The translations under genes were made by a program, and so were the position numbers. From assembly GCF_002379095.1 (NCBI RefSeq), contig NZ_NBZV01000044.1, forward strand, positions 1 through 40,839: 40,839 nucleotides of DNA, read 5' to 3'. The notes below the pieces were generated by a model. That model did no database searches. It was not told the origin of the DNA and worked only from the letters and a program-made list of their open reading frames with translations. This stretch comes from Polaromonas sp. AER18D-145. GTDB lineage: Bacteria > Pseudomonadota > Gammaproteobacteria > Burkholderiales > Burkholderiaceae_C. Shown in pieces: positions 39,530 through 40,839 of the stretch (position 1 is its first letter; every line of letters begins with the position of its first letter).

Positions 39530-40681
39530 ATGACAACACCCCCCACCCCCACCGGCCTGCAACTGCAATCCCTCGTCAAACCCGAGGGCGTGCTGGAGAT
39601 CTCGCTGGCCAGCCTGCCCACGCCCACCCCTGCCGACGATGAAGTGGTGGTGCGTATCGAGGCCACCCCTATCAACCCGTCCGACATCGGCCTGCTGTTC
39701 GGCGCGGGCGACATCCGCACCGCCAAGCTGTCGGGAACGGCCACGCACCCGGTGATCACGATGCAGATTCCCCCGGCGGCCATGAAAGCCATGGCCGGCC
39801 GCCTGGGCCAGGCGCTGCCCGTGGGCAACGAAGGCGCGGGCGTGGTGGTGGCGGCCGGCAGCGCACCTGCCGCGCAGGCGCTGCTGGGCAAGACGGTGGC
39901 CACGCTGGGCGGCGCCATGTATGCGCAATACCGCTGCGTCAAGGCCGAGCAATGCCTGCTGCTGCCCGAAGGCACCACGCCGGCCGAGGGCGCCTCGTGT
40001 TTTGTGAACCCGCTGACGGCGCTGGGCATGGTGGAGACCATGCGCCGCGAGGGCCACACGGCCCTGGTGCACACCGCCGCGGCGTCCAACCTGGGGCAGA
40101 TGCTCAACCGGATCTGCCTCAAGGACGGCATCGGCCTGGTGAACATCGTGCGCAAGCCGGAACAGGCGGCGCTGCTCAGGTCGCAGGGCGCCAGCCATGT
40201 GTGCGACGCCTCGGCGCCCACCTTCCTCGAAGACCTGACGCAGGCGCTGGTGGCCACCGGCGCCACCCTGGCCTTTGATGCCACGGGCGGCGGCAAGCTG
40301 GCGGGGCAGATTCTCGGCTGCATGGAGGCCGCGCTGAACCGCACGGCCAAGGAGTACAGCCGCTACGGTTCCACCACGCACAAGCAGGTTTACATCTACG
40401 GCGGCCTGGACACCGGCCCCACCGAGTTCGTCCGCAACTTCGGCATGGCCTGGGGCATGGGCGGCTGGTTGTTGTTCCCCTTCCTGGAGCGCATCGGCCC
40501 GGTGGCTGCGCAAGCCCTGCGCCAGCGGGTGGCCGACGAGCTGAAAACCACCTTTGCCAGCAGCTACTCAAAAGAGATCTCGCTGACCGAGGCGCTGCAA
40601 CCGGCAGAAATTGCGGTGTACGGCCAGCGCGCCACCGGCACCAAGTACCTGCTCAACCCGAACAAGGGTTTGGCGGGCTGA
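39530..40681 (+). CDS. MDR-superfamily dehydrogenase / quinone reductase-like protein
   Basis: The protein has 383 residues. The GroES-like N-terminal domain reads VVVRIEATPINPSDIGLLFG, then GNEGAGVVVAAG; the Rossmann part reads ALVHTAAASNLGQMLNRICL and GATLAFDATGGGKLAGQIL. The zinc-ligand cysteines and histidines of alcohol dehydrogenases are absent, so it belongs with zinc-independent reductases such as quinone or enoyl reductases. Substrate is unknown. ATG at 39530 has AAGAGAGA upstream; an earlier in-frame ATG at 39458 would add His/Pro-rich residues and has no ribosome-binding site. Confidence 0.9.
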   Translation: MTTPPTPTGLQLQSLVKPEGVLEISLASLPTPTPADDEVVVRIEATPINPSDIGLLFGAGDIRTAKLSGTATHPVITMQIPPAAMKAMAGRLGQALPVGNEGAGVVVAAGSAPAAQALLGKTVATLGGAMYAQYRCVKAEQCLLLPEGTTPAEGASCFVNPLTALGMVETMRREGHTALVHTAAASNLGQMLNRICLKDGIGLVNIVRKPEQAALLRSQGASHVCDASAPTFLEDLTQALVATGATLAFDATGGGKLAGQILGCMEAALNRTAKEYSRYGSTTHKQVYIYGGLDTGPTEFVRNFGMAWGMGGWLLFPFLERIGPVAAQALRQRVADELKTTFASSYSKEISLTEALQPAEIAVYGQRATGTKYLLNPNKGLAG

Positions 40682-40754
40682 TCCGGCATTTTCTGCCCCG
40701 CCGTTGCCGCCAGACCCGGCCAGGCACCTGATCGGCAGGGCGGGTACAGGCGAA

Positions 40755-40782
40755 AAAAAACCGGCCCTGAAGCCGGTTTTTT
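40755..40782. terminator. Bidirectional Rho-independent terminator
   Basis: AAAAAACCGGC at 40755-40765 pairs with GCCGGTTTTTT at 40772-40782 around CCTGAA. With A and T runs at both ends it can stop transcription from both converging genes. Confidence 0.92.
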
Positions 40783-40799
40783 CAATGGAGAAGCAGAGC

Positions 40800-40839
40800 T
40801 TAGTAGCCGCCGCGGCCACCGCCGCCGCCACCACCGTAG
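40800..40839 (-). CDS. C-terminal end of a glycine-rich protein, probably an RRM RNA-binding protein (cut by window edge)
   Basis: Reading the minus strand, the last residues are YGGGGGGGRGGY followed by TAA at 40802-40800. Such Gly/Tyr/Arg tails are typical of the small cold-inducible RRM proteins of Proteobacteria. Only 12 codons are visible, so the RRM domain itself is not seen. A strong terminator follows at 40755-40782. Confidence 0.6.
   Translation of the reverse strand, partial: YGGGGGGGRGGY

Overview
This window looks like chromosome of a motile, high-GC betaproteobacterium, most likely Burkholderiales/Comamonadaceae (a Polaromonas- or Rhodoferax-like organism). The grounds are an FlhDC master regulator in close register with the E. 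coli proteins, gene order fliEFGHIJK / fliC-flaG-fliDST / flhDC-motAB-cheYA, a MerR-type (LiuR-like) leucine/isovalerate degradation operon that carries aceK, and dispersed intergenic repeats of a kind I recall from that family. This placement is inference; no rRNA or tRNA gene is present to confirm it.

Bases 1-18,900 are a flagellar and chemotaxis region. A minus-strand operon fliF-G-H-I-J-K (fliK cut by the window edge) has 8-base stop/start overlaps between fliF/G, G/H and H/I. Divergent from it run fliE, fliC behind a sigma-28-type promoter and followed by a strong terminator, flaG, fliD, fliS, fliT, a second FliK-like protein and a free-standing FlhB C-terminal domain. An AT-rich leader then precedes flhD-flhC-motA-motB, a CheY-like protein and cheA. 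The block ends with a MerR-type DNA-binding domain fused to a receiver domain.

Bases 18,999-30,022 are fatty-acid and branched-chain catabolism. A LiuR-like MerR regulator has one palindromic operator between itself and a divergent metallo-beta-lactamase-fold hydrolase, and a perfect 22-base palindrome just downstream of itself. That second site precedes thioesterase, isovaleryl-CoA dehydrogenase, beta-carbonic anhydrase, aceK, a small membrane protein and thiolase, then an SDR and a second acyl-CoA dehydrogenase. A 265-base element of nested inverted repeats sits directly before that last gene. A DUF4143 ATPase follows behind twin palindromes.

Bases 30,100-40,839 are mixed accessory and housekeeping genes: rhodanese, YchJ-like protein, HAD hydrolase, LysR regulator with a divergent secreted cupin, a HigB/HigA toxin-antitoxin pair, a DGPFAETKE/YCII protein, a lower-GC gene whose N-terminus resembles proteasome-type Ntn hydrolases, a secreted SGNH-like protein, an AMP-forming acyl-CoA ligase, a cluster of REP-like palindromes, an MDR dehydrogenase, a two-way terminator and the tail of a glycine-rich protein.

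The best leads for something undescribed are the Ntn-hydrolase-like protein (35,225-36,379), the nested-hairpin element (27,287-27,551), the twin palindromes at the DUF4143 ATPase (28,703-28,743) and the four-copy intergenic repeat (copies near 26.5, 31.1, 31.9 and 33.5 kb).
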